Shown here: one piece after another, positions 54,611 to 64,000 of the stretch
Layout: each line of letters starts with the position of its first letter
How positions within the stretch are numbered: position 1 is the first letter of the stretch
Origin: Perkinsus chesapeaki
Taxonomy: Eukaryota > Perkinsozoa > Perkinsida > Perkinsidae
DNA: 64,000 nucleotides
Assembly (NCBI GenBank): GCA_013115145.1
Contig: JAAPAO010000120.1
Span: forward strand, 1 to 64,000
Reading direction: 5' to 3'
Notes under the pieces: generated by a model
The model's input: the letters and a program-made list of their open reading frames with translations, nothing else
Database searches by the model: none
What the model was told of the DNA's origin: nothing
Translations under genes and position numbers: made by a program

Positions 54611-56098
54611 GGCCGGGGCGATTGGATTGGAGTCCCCCCCCCCTCAGGAACAGTTAGCACTCAGTACAGTGGAATACAATGTCCTATAATGTAGCTAGCT
54701 CCACATACGTCACATTCGTGACGCAATATATCCTACCTCAAATTTCCCAAGCCTATGCACTGCCGGAATACAGCCATACGAAAATCGCAATTTCCCCTTA
54801 TCATTGCATAACTCCCCCACAGATGCATTACACAATGTCGAGGCTTTCAAACCTGGACAAACTTTTACACCTAAGCAGTCAGTTGGACGGGAAGAGCATT
54901 CTCGTTGGAGCAGTCTGTGGGTTGGCCAATATTATAAAGAAACTTTTGCCCGTGACGTACCCGACTGAGTCTTGCTGGCAGACATCCATATACGTGGCGT
55001 TAGTGGATGACGGTGAGAAACCACCACGGACAGAGTTGGGCTGAAACCATAATAAAGTAACAAGATACGGCTTATGACCAGACTTACAATGCGATAGGTC
55101 CTACTAGCTATCTCTCTGAACGCAGAGGCCAAGCCAGCAGTATGAGAGTCCGAAATGAGCTGATCGATAAGTGCCGTGATAGTGTTGTGATTGCTATATT
55201 ACTACATTTAGAATATCTGACACCAGATCAACATCCTGACAGTGCGAAGGCGCCCAAATTTTCCCGGGGTCATCTGTCAAAGCACCCGGTAGACATACTC
55301 CGTCCAAGGGTGAGTTGCTGCAGTCCATAGATTGAAGGTAATAAGACCTCGTTATATTAGTAACTTCAACGCGGGGCAGGTCATATGATAGAAAAGGTAT
55401 AGCAAGTTTTACGCTCATTCTCATCGTCACAATAAACCCGAGAAGCCACATCGAAGATAACGTCTCGAGCAGCAGCAGCAGCGAGGAATACAACAGAAGG
55501 AGACAGCAGTGGTCACAATACAACATTACTAATATAGAGCGATGCAACTACAAGGTGGTAGAGGCCGCCGCTACATTCCTAGTGATGGAGCAACGATTGC
55601 GCCTGGGATGCGAGCAGTAGGAAGAGGACACAGTAAAGGAGAAGGCAAAGAGCAGCAGCAGCAGCAGCAGGGAGAGGAGGAGCACAGGTGACAAGAATAT
55701 AGTATCCAAGACCGAAAATTTCATGATACAAAATGCCTTCTACGGTGATGATGGTATCAATACAGTGTGGAGAGGCCTGCCAGAAGAGGAATAGCAACCA
55801 CCCAGGCGAGTGGGACAACAAATCATTTAAGAGGTGGTCAACGAGAAGTGACAGGAGAAGAAGAAGACATAACAGAGCATATCAACGCTCGTACCAGAAT
55901 TACTGCTACAGCGTCGTCGCTAAGTGAGATAAGGGGAGCGGTGCTCGGTTACTATGGACAAATATAGGGAAAAGCAACATCACGATTGCCAAACGAATGT
56001 ACAACAGCAGCCTACTGATAATACCGTTGCCACCACCACCACTATTATCATACCGCTCTACTTTATAATCGTGAAAGTATATAGCCACCGACAGTCAG
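54611..56098. other. interval between Mei2-like paralogues
   Basis: Some minus-strand segments (about 54880-55320) look coding when a gtaagt intron near 55090 is removed, for example LIDQLISDSHTAGLASAFRE and GGFSPSSTNATYMDV. They could be upstream exons of paralogue 1 or a separate gene, but the frame breaks between about 55195 and 55215. CAG tracts occur at 55467-55485 and 55651-55672. A poly-C run lies at about 54636-54645. Confidence 0.4.
55460..55675. repeat. CAG trinucleotide tracts
   Basis: Two short (CAG)n runs, of about 4 and 7 units, are separated by about 170 bp in a region without a supported plus-strand gene. On the minus strand they would read as Leu/Ala/Cys codons within an 80-codon frame (55579-55821), which I do not consider a gene. 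Confidence 0.6.
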
Positions 56099-57596
56099 CT
56101 ACTCCAGACTAAGCATGTTCAAAGAGTCTAAGACTAGACGATCGGTATCACACGGCTGCCAGTCGGGACTCTGTAGCATATTCTTGTGATGATCTCCTTG
56201 CTCCTCTTCAACTAATTTCGCCGATGTACCCGTCATCGTTGACAAACCGCCGTACTGTCCACCATTTGCACCAAACAAGAGCGTTGGTGCTGAAACGAAG
56301 CTACTGGTATCGTCCAAAGGCATGGTGTCCCATAACAAAGATTCCAATCCAGGACCAGTCGGCACGCTCGATATAGTAGGAACCCACGTGTCGCTCGCAC
56401 CCCCAACTGAACTGGGCGGCGGCGGCGGAGGTGGTGATGCCGCACTCTGCATCGGGGCCATCTGAGAGTCCTCCGCAATTGTGGGCTGCTGCAGCTGTTG
56501 CTTTGGATGATGATGTTGTTGCTGTTGACGTTTAGTAGCCCTAAGCTGCTGTTGGCGCTCCCTTCGCATCTGTGCCAGCTTTTTAAAGGGAATCTGCTCA
56601 TTATGCTCTCCAAACACCAACGGCAAGGCATCATCGTCATCCTCCGGAGTACAATCCAAAATTGGAGAATTTATCAGACGATTAACATTCGCCTGCAAGC
56701 CCTGCACACGGGCGTATACTACTTCGCAGACTTTACTGCTCTTAACACCTGGGAGCCTAGAATTCTTGAAAGCGTTGAAGAACGTCCTAGTGTATTTAGG
56801 ATCGGTGACGTTGACAAAGGCGTAACCAAAATTACACCGTGAACGGAAGTCAATGGGCATATAGACAAAGTCAAATGATCCTACCGGCATACGGGCCATA
56901 ACCTCATCAACCAATAACTGTCGAGAATACTTGTTTGGTATATTCTTCAGCATCAGCGTGGTTCTAGGATCAGTCGAATCCATGGTAATGGTATTTGAAA
57001 CATTCGGCTGAGATCTCCTTCTCTGCCGAGCACTTGAAGATGCCAATCCGGGCTTGTGGCTTGCCGTAATCCCTCTAGGCGTCCGATTAGTAACAAGCGG
57101 TGGATGAAGAGCATTGGCGCCGGTGGCATACGAGGAAGAATGGTTACCGACTGTATAGGATGACGACGAAGTAGGCATACCTCCCTGCTGCCCATCGCCC
57201 ATAACGCTAATAGGAGCGAAAGGCTCGGCCTCAATACCGCTACCAAGCGCTGATGAGGTTTGCCCAGTGATACCGTTGCTATCTGAATAATTTAGATAAT
57301 ATATGCAATTAGGATAATTGAGATATACCTATACTAGGGGCAACGGTGGGAGATGTGTGATGGTCTCCAGAAGCCCTAGGAGGCACCCCTCTGCCATTCT
57401 GCCGTTTAGCTACTATTTCTTCGGCCAATTTCCATATATCTTCGAGGCTTTGACCGGACGATCTTATTTCGGGATTCGCCAGCAGCATTGCAGCGGTCTG
57501 AGGTAATGCTATCAACCTCTCAGGAATCTTTCATTCTCTTACCTCAACGACCGGACCATTCGGAGAATCCGCTGGAACATCGTCGTTTACCGGCAT
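56099..57596 (-). CDS. Mei2-like RNA-binding protein (paralogue 2)
   Basis: The start is the ATG at 57596 (MPVNDDVPADSPNGPVVE). Short introns follow at about 57507-57540 and 57282-57330, then one long exon to the stop at 56099. The N-terminal region has a helix (SLEDIWKLAEEIVAKRQNG) and a disordered Ser/Gly stretch. The Mei2-type RRM (about 56680-56980) reads RTTLMLKNIPNKYSRQLLVD, SFDFVYMPIDFRSRCNFGYA and YARVQGLQANVNRLINSPI. Downstream is a Gln/His-rich linker and a C-terminus of about 180 residues without a known domain. The single C-terminal-type RRM without the two upstream RRMs of plant and yeast Mei2 is the form common in protists. An RNA-regulatory role, perhaps in life-cycle switching, is inference from the family. 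Confidence 0.88.
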
Positions 57597-57757
57597 TCTT
57601 AGCGAGAACAGATAAACTGATCACCACCCTAGCACACCGATCCGATCCGTTGGCTTCCAATGCTCGCGGTGGGGGAGCAGACTAACCGTTTAGCGCGCGC
57701 CCTGGTGATCGATTATGTGCGCAGAATTGAGGGTATCAACAGGTTTGGTTTTCCAGT
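57597..57757. promoter_or_regulatory. shared upstream region of Mei2-like 2 and histidine kinase genes
   Basis: The 161 bp between divergent start codons ends in a pyrimidine-rich tract and TTTTCCAG immediately before the histidine-kinase ATG. That is the layout expected for spliced-leader trans-splicing or for a 5' UTR intron. Confidence 0.5.
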
Positions 57758-60700
57758 ATGGGTGATGATCCTTATGCGGATCTTATCACTGAAAGGGGCG
57801 ATATGTGGCTTGGGCGGGAGGATTGCGGTCAGCTGGTAACCTCTGGAGTATCTTCGGGTATCTTTGAGCTCGTACAGGTCCACGACCTGAAAACGCCCTT
57901 TAATGGAGTTGTAGGGTTAACGGAAGCCATGAAGGTTATGGTGCGAGACGATGCCAAGCGCCGGTTACTAACAATGATAAACCGGGCCGGTACGAGGCTC
58001 GTTGAATATGTAAAAATCACCGTAGATCTCTCTGAACAGCTTATCTCCAGGTCGAGCGAACGCTGGAAATCGACGAGCTCTCGCGGGGCACAATGTTTAT
58101 GCAGCGTAATAAAATGTGTTTTTCCTGGAAAGCTTTGTAGTCAGGCCAGGAGGTCGACATTGGGCTCTCTATCTTGGAGGCAGTGGAGCTTATGCGATAC
58201 GCGGAGGACAAGAACGGGGTGCCCGTGAGAAAGAGCACTGTGGAATTGGTAGTGTCAGTGGGGACATAGGGAAGGTGGTCAGGGTCTCTATACAGATTCA
58301 TGATTGTCCTCCGGAATGGTCTGAGGGCGGAGGGCCAATGGTCGAAGGGGATGATATGAAAATCTCGAGGATAATCTATCACATACTAGACAATGCTCTC
58401 CGTTACACCGAATCCGTAGGAGGCCGGGAGTTAGTGTGTCATTGTAAGCATCCTCCGCAGGGAAGCGTGACGGTCTCCGGCAGACAAAGCTCCGACTTTA
58501 TAACTATCACTATAGCGGATACCGGTATAGGTATCGATCCTGACCGGCATGATGAGTAGGCTGTTCCTGTTGTGGTGCCGTAGCAATTGTCTCTCGTAGG
58601 ATTTTCATACCGTTTCGTCGACTGGCGTACCCATCGGATGGATGCCTCGGACTAGGCCTCTCAGTTGTCCTCGAAGTAAGCCTGTTCGCGCTTATGCTGC
58701 CTAAATTTTGTATAGACTCTTCATTTGATGGGCGGAGCGATTAGTGTTGTGTCTCCGGGTCGAGGCCAAGGCACCACCGTTACTGTTAAAATACCAATGA
58801 AGATGAACTCATCAGTGCCGCTACAGACGTAAGGATAAGCAGCAATCACCATTTGGATGGTCCTATCAGGTTCGATCGAGGCCCGGAGGGGTTCGGTCTC
58901 TACTTGAACATGGACCATCCTAGACCGTCACAAAGGCTGTTGATGAAGCACACAGTTGGGCTACTGGCCCATGAGCTTCGGATACCATTTCTGGGTGTTA
59001 TTGGGTCGAGCGACTATCTGGTAGTGATGGTTGTTCAGCCTCAGGAGGAGGCAATAGGTATTTGGCAGGTTCGTACGGAGGAGAAAAAACCGTTACAAAA
59101 GCAATTGGGAATGATAAATCGATGCGGCATTCGGTAGTAGAAGAGCAGCTGTTTGTAATACTACCGCCGCCCTTTATTAGACTGGTTGATGTTATTGAAG
59201 TAGTCAAGGATGCTGCACTTATGTTAGAGTTACCTCCTGGTCTATCCCTTAGAGCAGTAAGGGGGGGAGTGATCCAGTCCTTTTATAAGCCTTAGTCCTT
59301 TTATAAGCCTTAGTCCTTTCATAAGCCTTAGTCCATTTATAAGCCTTAGTCCTTTCATAAGCCTTAGTCCATTTATAAGCCTTAGTCCTTTCATAAGCCT
59401 TAGTCCATTTATAAGCCTTAGTCCTTTCATAAGCCTCAGTCCTTTCATAAGCCTCAGTCCTTTTATAAGGTCGTTTGGTCTATCAGGTTAAAGTGCCCCT
59501 ACTGGTCGAGAATGCTCATGCCCAGCTCGATGTCGCTAAGGTATTATTTATCATAGTTTATCACCGTCTCAAACTCATTCAGGATAAACGAAACCAGCCG
59601 ATGAAAAAGCGAGAAGTCAACTTCTTCAACGAGTGTCCAGCCACACTTCCCGAAATACAAGGGGATGAAGCCCAGCTGGCAAAGGTGCTGCCGCCCGCCG
59701 GGCTCGCAGGGAATATGATATAGCGAGTCTTCAGGTTATCGAACATGTTGCTGAGAACGCACTGAAGTTTACTAATAAGGGTCATGTTAGGATAGACGCC
59801 AAGGCAACCAAGGATACCGTAGGCATCTGCTAAATCTATGGCGTTGGGGGTATATATACTCCTTATGGTTGATAGAGTCAGCATTTATATTAGTTCGGTC
59901 GTTTGAATCCTGCTTGAGGGTCTGGTATGTCAGTTGTGATAGGTAACAATAATTGTTGAGGACACCGGTATTGGTATACCTGACGAGGACCAGGAGAGGA
60001 TTTTTCAACCTTTTTTTCGGTAATCCCGTGAGGCTGTGGCTGGCAGCTTTAGTGACGTCAGGCTGGAGCCCCAGAACTACTATGGCCTCGGCCTGGGCTT
60101 AACAGTCGTATACGAAATAGTTAAGCTGGCAGGAGGCAATCTGGAGATAGAATCCGCCAAGGATAAGGGCACCACGGTAGCGCTCACTTCCGTGGATTCG
60201 GACCGGGGAGTTCCTTTCAGTTTTATATACGTCTGCCGACAGTTCAGCCTAAGATGGCCTATTTGGATCACTTAGACGATGTTTTCGTGGAGGTCTCGAA
60301 GAAGTCTGCTCACGAATGTACGACAGATGGGGAATGTAGGCACTACTTTTGGCCACCCCCTGGGACCCGTCGCGCTTTCAGCCCAACCGCCCCCGCTGCC
60401 GGTCTCGAGCGAGTCGGTCAAAGAGGAGGTCGAGAAGCGGCCAACTGTTAGCTTTATGAACTCGGAAGAGTCATTATCACTTTTCTCACGGGAGAGTAGC
60501 CCGGTTGCGAGTAACATGCCTCAGGTGACTATCAAACCCATCGGATGGACTGATTCTTCTCACTCAGGCGTCTGGTAGCTCCATATCGCCTGACCAGCCT
60601 ACAGTCTCCGTAGAGAGCAAAGCGGCAAACCTTCAGCCCGTCGAGTCTGAACAAGCCGTGCAAGGCGCGGCTCAAACAGAGGTGGTTTCGAACGAAAACT

Positions 60701-62952
60701 CGGGGATCATAGAGGTGGGGGAAATATGGACTCATTTTCATTTGAAGCGTTCAATAAAGGTTGTAGTTTACCTATGTACGGTTTATAGACTTTCAGGGAG
60801 ATATGGGCAGACTAAATTTGATTCGAAAGTCGGATCATCTTTAGTATCGATTTCTGAACTTTCGGCCCGTCAGAGGCCCTACAGCCTTGTGATAGGAAAT
60901 GAAAAGAAGGTATGAATCTTTGAAAGAAGAGCGAGATCTGTTGGATCGTCGAAGGACCGAAGAGAACGATCGATCGGTGCGCGAGGTAGAGCATCTTATG
61001 GTTATGCAGTGAGATATCATATGACTAGATACAACTGTTGAAGAAAGACTTAGGGTCGACCAAAGAGGAGAATCATTGTAAGCTGACTCTAGAGGGCGTG
61101 GGTTCGATCCTTCGGCTCGACATATTTTACATTCTATTTTGGAATTACAGAAGACTGCCCTTGTTAGCTCTACAAGCTTCGCTATGTCGACGAGATGAAG
61201 AGATAAAGCGCCTCGAAAAGGAAAAAGGTAAACGCCGTCGTCTTTGCCACTACCGCCATGGGGCACGGCTGCACCACTATTTCAGCCGCGGCGTTGTCGA
61301 GAGCGGAAAACGCCGAGGCTCAGCTTGTCGAAGAGAAACGTCAAAGATCGGAGGAGGCGAAAAACCAGTCCACTCCTCCGAAAATTATAGTCGCCAAGGC
61401 AAGAATTTCGTGGCGCGTTGGAATCGAAGTGCCTGATCAGGACCCGTACCCAGAGGAGGGCTCAGAGGCGTCGGAACTCCGGCGTCGGCTTGAAGAATCG
61501 GAGGAACAACTCCATACGACACGCCAGCAACTCGGAGCGGCTAGAACCGAGGTATGCGAAATGCTGCTTTGGTTTGTGCTTTAGTGATTCCGGCCTTTTC
61601 AGCTCGAACTACTCAAGAAGGAGGAGCGATCGTTCGACGAGACAGCGACCGTCAAGAGTTTGCGATCTAAACTGGACCGGGCGAATGACGCGGTGAGTGG
61701 AGGAAATCTTCGTGGATGCACTGGTAGCGGCCACGTTCAGGTTGATGACCTCCGAGGAGAATTGGAAGATTCTTTGGTGGAGCATAAAGCCATGACTCGC
61801 GAGCTTGAGAAGCTCAGGAGCCAGCGCACTGGTGGGCAGAATAGGACTGAAGATGGACGCGTGAGATTTTCACATCTGGTGCCTTTGAACTTTATCGTTT
61901 TAGTCGGTCATACATGCGGTAGAGCAGCTGAAAGGGATAGCCAGTATTATGCAGCGAGAAATAGAGGAACATGTAAGGAAGCCTTAAGGCTATAGTGGGC
62001 CATTCGGTCTCTGTGAAATTGCCTGGACGTTGAGACTGCCGCTACTCATAGACCTGTTATCGGTTTTGTCAACCTGGAAGTCATTGATGTTAGGTATCTC
62101 GGCGAGGAACGGAGACATCCGAGGCATTGCGCTCCTTACGAGAAGAGAACGAGAAGCTGAGGGCTGAGTTGAGGGGATGCGAGCGCGATGGACGGGTGAG
62201 ATACCAATTGCCTTGTTGCACAGCATGTCGTATACGTGCAGATTCCCGGTAATCCACAGGGAGAAGAGGTTGAGGCCGAATTGAAGCGCACTATAGAGTG
62301 AGTGAAACTGCCTTACCTTTTCCGGGAGTGAGATGCCGTGTCTGTAGCCGCCTTCGAGCGGACCTTGGCCATAGAAGTGCTCGGATACTCAAGCTGCAGC
62401 AGGAGATACGACTGCTACGTTCGCATATGGCAGATCTCAAACTAGCTTCTCAGGAGACCGATCGAGCGTCAAGGTCTGCCTTAACATTTATTAGTGTGAT
62501 TATGGCTGCTTCGAATCAGATTCTATAATCTTGCCAATAACCGGATGAGTGGTACGGCCCCAGTGTTCTATCGTCGATGGCGATGCCCGAGAGCTGCTGA
62601 AGGTAGGTCGGTTTTTCCTGGCTCTAGTCGAATCCTTGGCTCTATTCAGACATGGTGGAGTACGACTACTCTACAGGGGAGCTCCCTAGTAACCCTCTAC
62701 CAGCCCTGCCCGCTTCACAGTCGTATCGATCTCCCTCAACAATCCTTCCGGAGACTGCAAGATCCCTGGCTTCACCAACCGAGATACCGTGGTCGACGTG
62801 AGACGCCATCCATAGCCAGTGTCGGCTCCTATTTGAACCATTTCAGGCCGGCTCCACCTCGGACTCCTTCCGGTGGATCCCGTTATCGCAGTCCGCTGTT
62901 GCGACGCCTATATGGCCCAGACGATGCGACAGGGCCGAGAACTTCACCATAG
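57758..62952 (+). CDS. double-transmitter histidine kinase with C-terminal coiled coil
   Basis: The start is the ATG at 57758. Module 1 has the H-box VHDLKTPFNGVVGLTEAM (phospho-acceptor His, about 57880), the N-box IYHILDNALRYTES, G1 IADTGIGID, and after an intron FIPFRRLAY, GLGLSVVLE and GGAISVVSPGRGQGTTVTVK. Module 2 begins near 58940 with the H-box LLAHELRIPFLGVIGSSDYL, then VPLLVENAHAQLDV, N-box IEHVAENALKFTNKGHVRID, G1 VEDTGIGIPDEDQERIFQPF, GLGLGLTVVYEIVKLAGGNL and KDKGTTVALT (to about 60185). Both keep His, Asn and Gly boxes, so both may be active. A disordered Ser/Pro/Glu part (60330-60720) leads to a long coiled coil (60890-62500: ASELRRRLEESEEQLHTTRQ and others) and a Ser/Pro-rich tail. 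No receiver or membrane segment was seen, suggesting a soluble, cytoskeleton-tethered kinase. The N-terminal modules and the coiled coil could be separate genes. A one-base frame change near 58256 is unexplained. Confidence 0.7.
59277..59469. repeat. 18 bp minisatellite within a histidine-kinase intron
   Basis: Ten full copies and one partial copy of an 18 bp unit, GTCCTTTCATAAGCCTTA with variants, run head to tail. Variation alternates between units with TTTCATAAG and units with ATTTATAAG (copies 3-8), implying expansion as a 36 bp dimer. The array lies in an intron with donor gtaagg at about 59257 and acceptor tatcag at 59490, because the kinase reading frame resumes cleanly after it. In one minus-strand frame the array is open as a GLRLMK/GLRLIN repeat, which I regard as fortuitous. 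Confidence 0.9.
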
Positions 62953-63391
62953 CTTTGCCGCCTTCAAGGCTGATAACATTTCCGCACCATTACCCCTAAG
63001 TTTACCATGGTATCATGAAGCCTAGAATACCCCACCTGTGATGTACAGACAATCTTGATGATTTGTGTTATAGTTTGGGTGGGAGGAGTGGAATGTCTAT
63101 GAATTCCGTACCGCAGACAGTAGAGACGCATTTCACTGCTTCTTGACGAGGACCTCGCCCCACTATTCACCTTGCCGGCCTGGAGACTTGGTCATACCGT
63201 CAGTGACCGCTGAGTCTTCCAATCAGTTTGAGACAACTGCTTCGCTTTGCCTCTTGACGGTTGTGTTGTATCGGCGGGTGGTTCGCATTTGTGTGCTCAA
63301 TGGCGTGTCATTAGTCAACTCTGAGGGTTGTGTTGTAGTCCATCTTGTTTCCCGATAAGACTGTAGGCCACATCTAGGAGTAGTTACCCAC
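62953..63391. other. interval without a supported gene
   Basis: This holds the 3' flank of the histidine-kinase/coiled-coil gene and the upstream region of the next plus-strand gene. Plus-strand frames here, such as 63143-63358, lack motifs. Confidence 0.4.
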
Positions 63392-64000
63392 ATGTCCGAC
63401 ATATACTCTGTGATCAAGTTGCAGGAGCGCTTCGTGCCAGCCGACCAAGTACGATCTCCAGCCTGACATAACGACCAGCTCCTCTCCCTTTGTAGATTAA
63501 CTCATTGATGTCTGACAAACGAATTGTCCAGCTGCGTGATTTGAAGTGGGGGCACGATCAACTCCTAGGAGCATAGCACTGAGGTTTTGCCTAGGTTCGA
63601 GATTAAATCAAAAATCGAGCAAGACCGTGTTGTGACTGGGATGGTATACAAGGTCTCGCCGACTCGAACAGGAAAGTTGGGCAGAGGCCGATTGGCTCGG
63701 ACCGCTCAGTACGGTCTAGGGCTTGTGTGCGGAGCTCAACGTACCGATATGTTTAGGTATGCCGACGCCTGGATCACAGACTTCCACCCTTACAGTCCGA
63801 CCTATGCCCGCCTGCGGATAACAGACACTGCGGCAGCCATAAAGCTTCATAGGGGAGATGTGTGGTATCTTCTGAATCCAGAACTAACAGCAGACGATGA
63901 CAAGGTGGTCCTTTGGTGTCCATCCTGTCTTGCACGCCAGTGTGGTCAGGGATCAGTGATGGCCCCAGTTGCACTTACAGTCGATTCCAAGGACAAAATG
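63392..64000 (+). CDS. unrecognised gene, truncated by the window end
   Basis: The proposed start is the ATG at 63392 (MSDIYSVIKLQERFVPADQ). Removing an intron (about 63447-63497) and a second short one (about 63572-63593) joins SDKRIVQLRDLKWGHDQLLG to FEIKSKIEQDRVVTGMVYKV, then TRTGKLGRGRLARTAQYGLG. After a possible junction near 63755 comes YADAWITDFHPYSPTYARLR, then VWYLLNPELT and a CPSCLARQC motif that could be half of a zinc ribbon. Coding is still open at base 64000, so the gene continues beyond the window. No family is recognised. Confidence 0.45.

Noticed and set aside
55579-55821. 80-codon minus-strand hydrophobic frame that looks like a membrane protein
   Set aside because: Its Leu/Ala/Cys runs come from CAG/CTG repeats read on the minus strand, and no splice or start context supports it.
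59242-59448. Minus-strand open frame encoding a GLRLMK/GLRLIN repeat protein
   Set aside because: It is a by-product of an 18 bp (multiple of three) minisatellite inside an intron of the plus-strand kinase gene.

Overview
This is nuclear DNA of a unicellular eukaryote with a compact, intron-rich genome. Genes lie on both strands. Nearly all are broken by short GT-AG introns, mostly about 35-70 bp, and several neighbours are divergent with only 150-225 bp between start codons. The gene set points to an alveolate, most likely a perkinsid (Perkinsus-like). It includes an apicortin-type p25alpha/doublecortin protein, a pyruvate:NADP+ oxidoreductase (PFOR fused to a cytochrome P450 reductase-like module), a flagellar adenylate kinase 7 with a Dpy-30 tail, and two Mei2-like RNA-binding proteins. 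The species assignment is inference. No bacterial operons, rRNA, convincing tRNA genes, CRISPR arrays or intact transposons were seen. Gene spans run from the first to the last codon I could place and include introns; many splice sites are inferred by eye.

Layout. 1-7.2 kb: exons of one or more unrecognised plus-strand genes. 7.3-9.8 kb: GH92 alpha-mannosidase-family enzyme with a signal peptide and an altered catalytic-acid motif. 9.8-11.7 kb: gene-poor. 11.7-12.4 kb: orphan secreted protein. 12.5-14.6 kb: fragments of minus-strand genes. 14.8-16.7 kb (-): CDP-diacylglycerol synthase. 17.2-19.0 kb (-): eIF4A-III-like DEAD-box helicase. 19.3-20.2 kb (+): apicortin. 20.5-23.9 kb (+): two unrecognised genes. 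24.1-24.8 kb (-): ankyrin-repeat protein. 24.9-31.7 kb (-): pyruvate:NADP+ oxidoreductase with a mitochondrial-type leader. 31.9-32.5 kb (+): eIF1/SUI1. 32.6-33.9 kb (+): Ala/Pro/Gln-rich protein with a possible AP2-like segment. 34.2-37.2 kb (+): adenylate kinase 7. 37.3-41.0 kb (+): unrecognised gene with an AT-hook tail. 41.0-42.4 kb: gene-poor, with a direct repeat. 42.4-43.1 kb (-): ribosomal protein eL22. 43.3-45.6 kb (+): three RRMs plus a WW domain. 45.7-48.0 kb (+): multidomain protein ending in a cytochrome b5/MAPR-like domain. 48.2-52.6 kb (-): very large prion-like, RGG- and tryptophan-rich protein. 53.9-54.6 and 56.1-57.6 kb (-): two Mei2-like paralogues. 57.8-63.0 kb (+): protein with two histidine-kinase transmitter modules followed by a coiled coil. 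63.4-64.0 kb (+): a gene cut by the window end.

Themes. RNA biology is prominent: eIF4A-III, eIF1, eL22, a CELF/FCA-like protein, two Mei2-like proteins and the prion-like RGG protein. Cytoskeletal and flagellar functions (apicortin, AK7) fit an alveolate with motile zoospores. The PNO fits acetyl-CoA formation as in Euglena and Cryptosporidium. The strongest leads are the Glu-to-Gln change in the GH92 enzyme, the double-transmitter histidine kinase with a minisatellite in one intron, and the prion-like protein with a charged tryptophan-repeat region.
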